A stretch of DNA of 64,000 bases from the NCBI GenBank assembly GCA_963422445.2, contig OY729512.2:4402001-4466000 (forward strand), in the 5' to 3' direction. The stretch comes from G963422445 sp963422445 (GTDB taxonomy: Bacteria; Pseudomonadota; Alphaproteobacteria; Thalassobaculales; Thalassobaculaceae). The position numbers and the translations under genes were made by a program. The notes under the pieces were generated by a model that worked only from the letters and a program-made list of their open reading frames with translations, ran no database searches and was not told the DNA's origin. How positions within the stretch are numbered: position 1 is the first letter of the stretch; every line of letters begins with the position of its first letter. This document shows, one piece after another, positions 63,281 to 64,000 of the stretch.

Positions 63281-64000
63281 ATGAAAATTGCAACCTGGAA
63301 CGTCAACTCGGTCAAGGCCCGCCTCCCGAACATCCTGGAATGGCTGGTCGAGGCAGCGCCGGATGCCGTTCTACTGCAGGAAATCAAATGCGTCGACGAG
63401 GCGTTCCCGAATATGGAGATCGAGGATCTCGGCTACAATATCGAAGTCCACGGACAGAAAAGTTATAACGGGGTTGCGCTTCTCTCCAAGCGCCCGATCG
63501 AAGATGTCTCCTGCGGCTTGCCCGGTGATGACGGCGACGATCAGGCCCGGTACCTGGAAGCCACTGTCGACGGCGTGCGAGTCGCCTCGATCTATCTGCC
63601 AAACGGCAACCCAATCGACAGTGGGAAATTTCACTACAAGCTGTCCTGGATGGACCGTTTGACAGCTCATTCCGCGAAACTGCTCGATTACGAAATGCCA
63701 GTCGTCCTTGCCGGCGACTACAACGTCATCCCACAAGACGAAGACGCGCACGATCCGGCCGACTACGTGAATGACGCCCTGTACCAGATCGAAACCCGCA
63801 TGCGGTTCCGGAGCCTGCTCAATCTGGGTTACACCGACGCCTACCGCATCCACAACACGGAACCGCACTGCTTCAGTTACTGGGACTATACAGGCGGCTC
63901 CTGGCAAAAAGACGAAGGCATCCGTATCGACCACCTTCTGGTTTCGCCACAGGCAGCTGACCGGGTCACCGGCTCCGGTATCGACAAGCGACCGCGGGGA
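63281..64000 (+). CDS. xthA: Exodeoxyribonuclease III XthA, 3' end outside window
   Basis: 240 codons are visible from ATG 63281 and the frame is open at the window end; the family has about 255-270 residues. AP endonuclease / 3'-5' exonuclease of base-excision repair. Motifs: MKIATWNVNSVKARLPN (Asn metal ligand), LLQEIKCVDEAFP (catalytic Glu), SYNGVALLSK, IYLPNGNP, VVLAGDYNVIP (Asp/Asn), and near the end EGIRIDHLLVSP with the catalytic Asp-His. Only the last few residues are missing. Confidence 0.95.
   Translation, partial: MKIATWNVNSVKARLPNILEWLVEAAPDAVLLQEIKCVDEAFPNMEIEDLGYNIEVHGQKSYNGVALLSKRPIEDVSCGLPGDDGDDQARYLEATVDGVRVASIYLPNGNPIDSGKFHYKLSWMDRLTAHSAKLLDYEMPVVLAGDYNVIPQDEDAHDPADYVNDALYQIETRMRFRSLLNLGYTDAYRIHNTEPHCFSYWDYTGGSWQKDEGIRIDHLLVSPQAADRVTGSGIDKRPRG

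Noticed and set aside
1..64000. CRISPR array or tandem repeat array
   Set aside because: No regularly spaced repeats were seen anywhere in the window.

Overview
The window looks like part of an alphaproteobacterial chromosome, most plausibly Rhodospirillales-like. This is judged from gene content and gene order only: a pst-phoU-phoB cluster, mfd-sdhE-recG-DUF502, coaD-gyrA-(ssb)-(uvrA)-trmFO, a long nagZ-scpA-scpB-tatABC-serS-surE-pcm-nlpD-yajC-secD-secF block, two complex I assembly-factor homologues next to secF, and argS-dgt facing erpA-xthA. Composition is GC-rich. Most housekeeping genes are on the minus strand and are tightly packed, with frequent ATGA/GTGA-type overlaps.

Layout. Positions 1-693: an unrecognised 3' gene fragment. 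811-6331: a five-gene peptide/nickel-type ABC importer. 6483-12462: pstSCAB-phoU-phoB, with a candidate Pho box upstream of pstS. 12700-19478: mfd, sdhE, recG (plus strand) and a DUF502 membrane protein. 19868-19943: tRNA-Lys(TTT). 20004-25003: coaD, gyrA and ssb, with an IS5-family element inserted exactly at the ssb stop codon. 25161-31480: a mobile-element region between ssb and uvrA built around the wreck of a type I restriction gene (hsdR), followed by a decayed DruA-like/ISAs1 pair. 31495-35781: uvrA (with a frameshift) and trmFO. 35792-36868: an IS630 transposase. 37131-45218: NDUFAF6-like and NDUFAF3-like genes, secF, secD, yajC, an NlpD-like lipoprotein, pcm, surE, serS. 45690-50630: a second mobile region holding an ISKra4-like remnant, a higBA module whose toxin gene is split by a complete IS66-family element, and a remnant of another transposase. 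50929-61048: tatC, tatB, tatA, an orphan fbpC-like ATPase, scpB, scpA, an M50 protease, nagZ, a SPOR protein, argS and dgt. 61340-62672: a third region of transposase remnants. 62905-64000: erpA and the start of xthA.

The core genes form functional blocks: phosphate sensing and uptake; DNA repair and replication (mfd, recG, gyrA, ssb, uvrA, xthA); protein export (secDF-yajC, tatABC); and chromosome segregation with peptidoglycan recycling (scpAB, nagZ, SPOR). Insertion sequences have landed mostly at operon boundaries or in dispensable genes (hsdR, higB), so the core blocks survive.

The best leads are in the mobile regions. One is an IS66-type element (47059-50282; 24-bp inverted ends, 8-bp target duplication) that couples a long coiled-coil transposase to a DruA/DUF4338-like protein and splits higB. 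A decayed DruA-like gene also sits directly before an unrelated ISAs1 transposase. Another is a 124-bp MITE-like element whose removal restores the hsdR reading frame exactly. The third is the reconstructable order of insertions in hsdR. All homology statements rest on reading the sequence; no database search was run.
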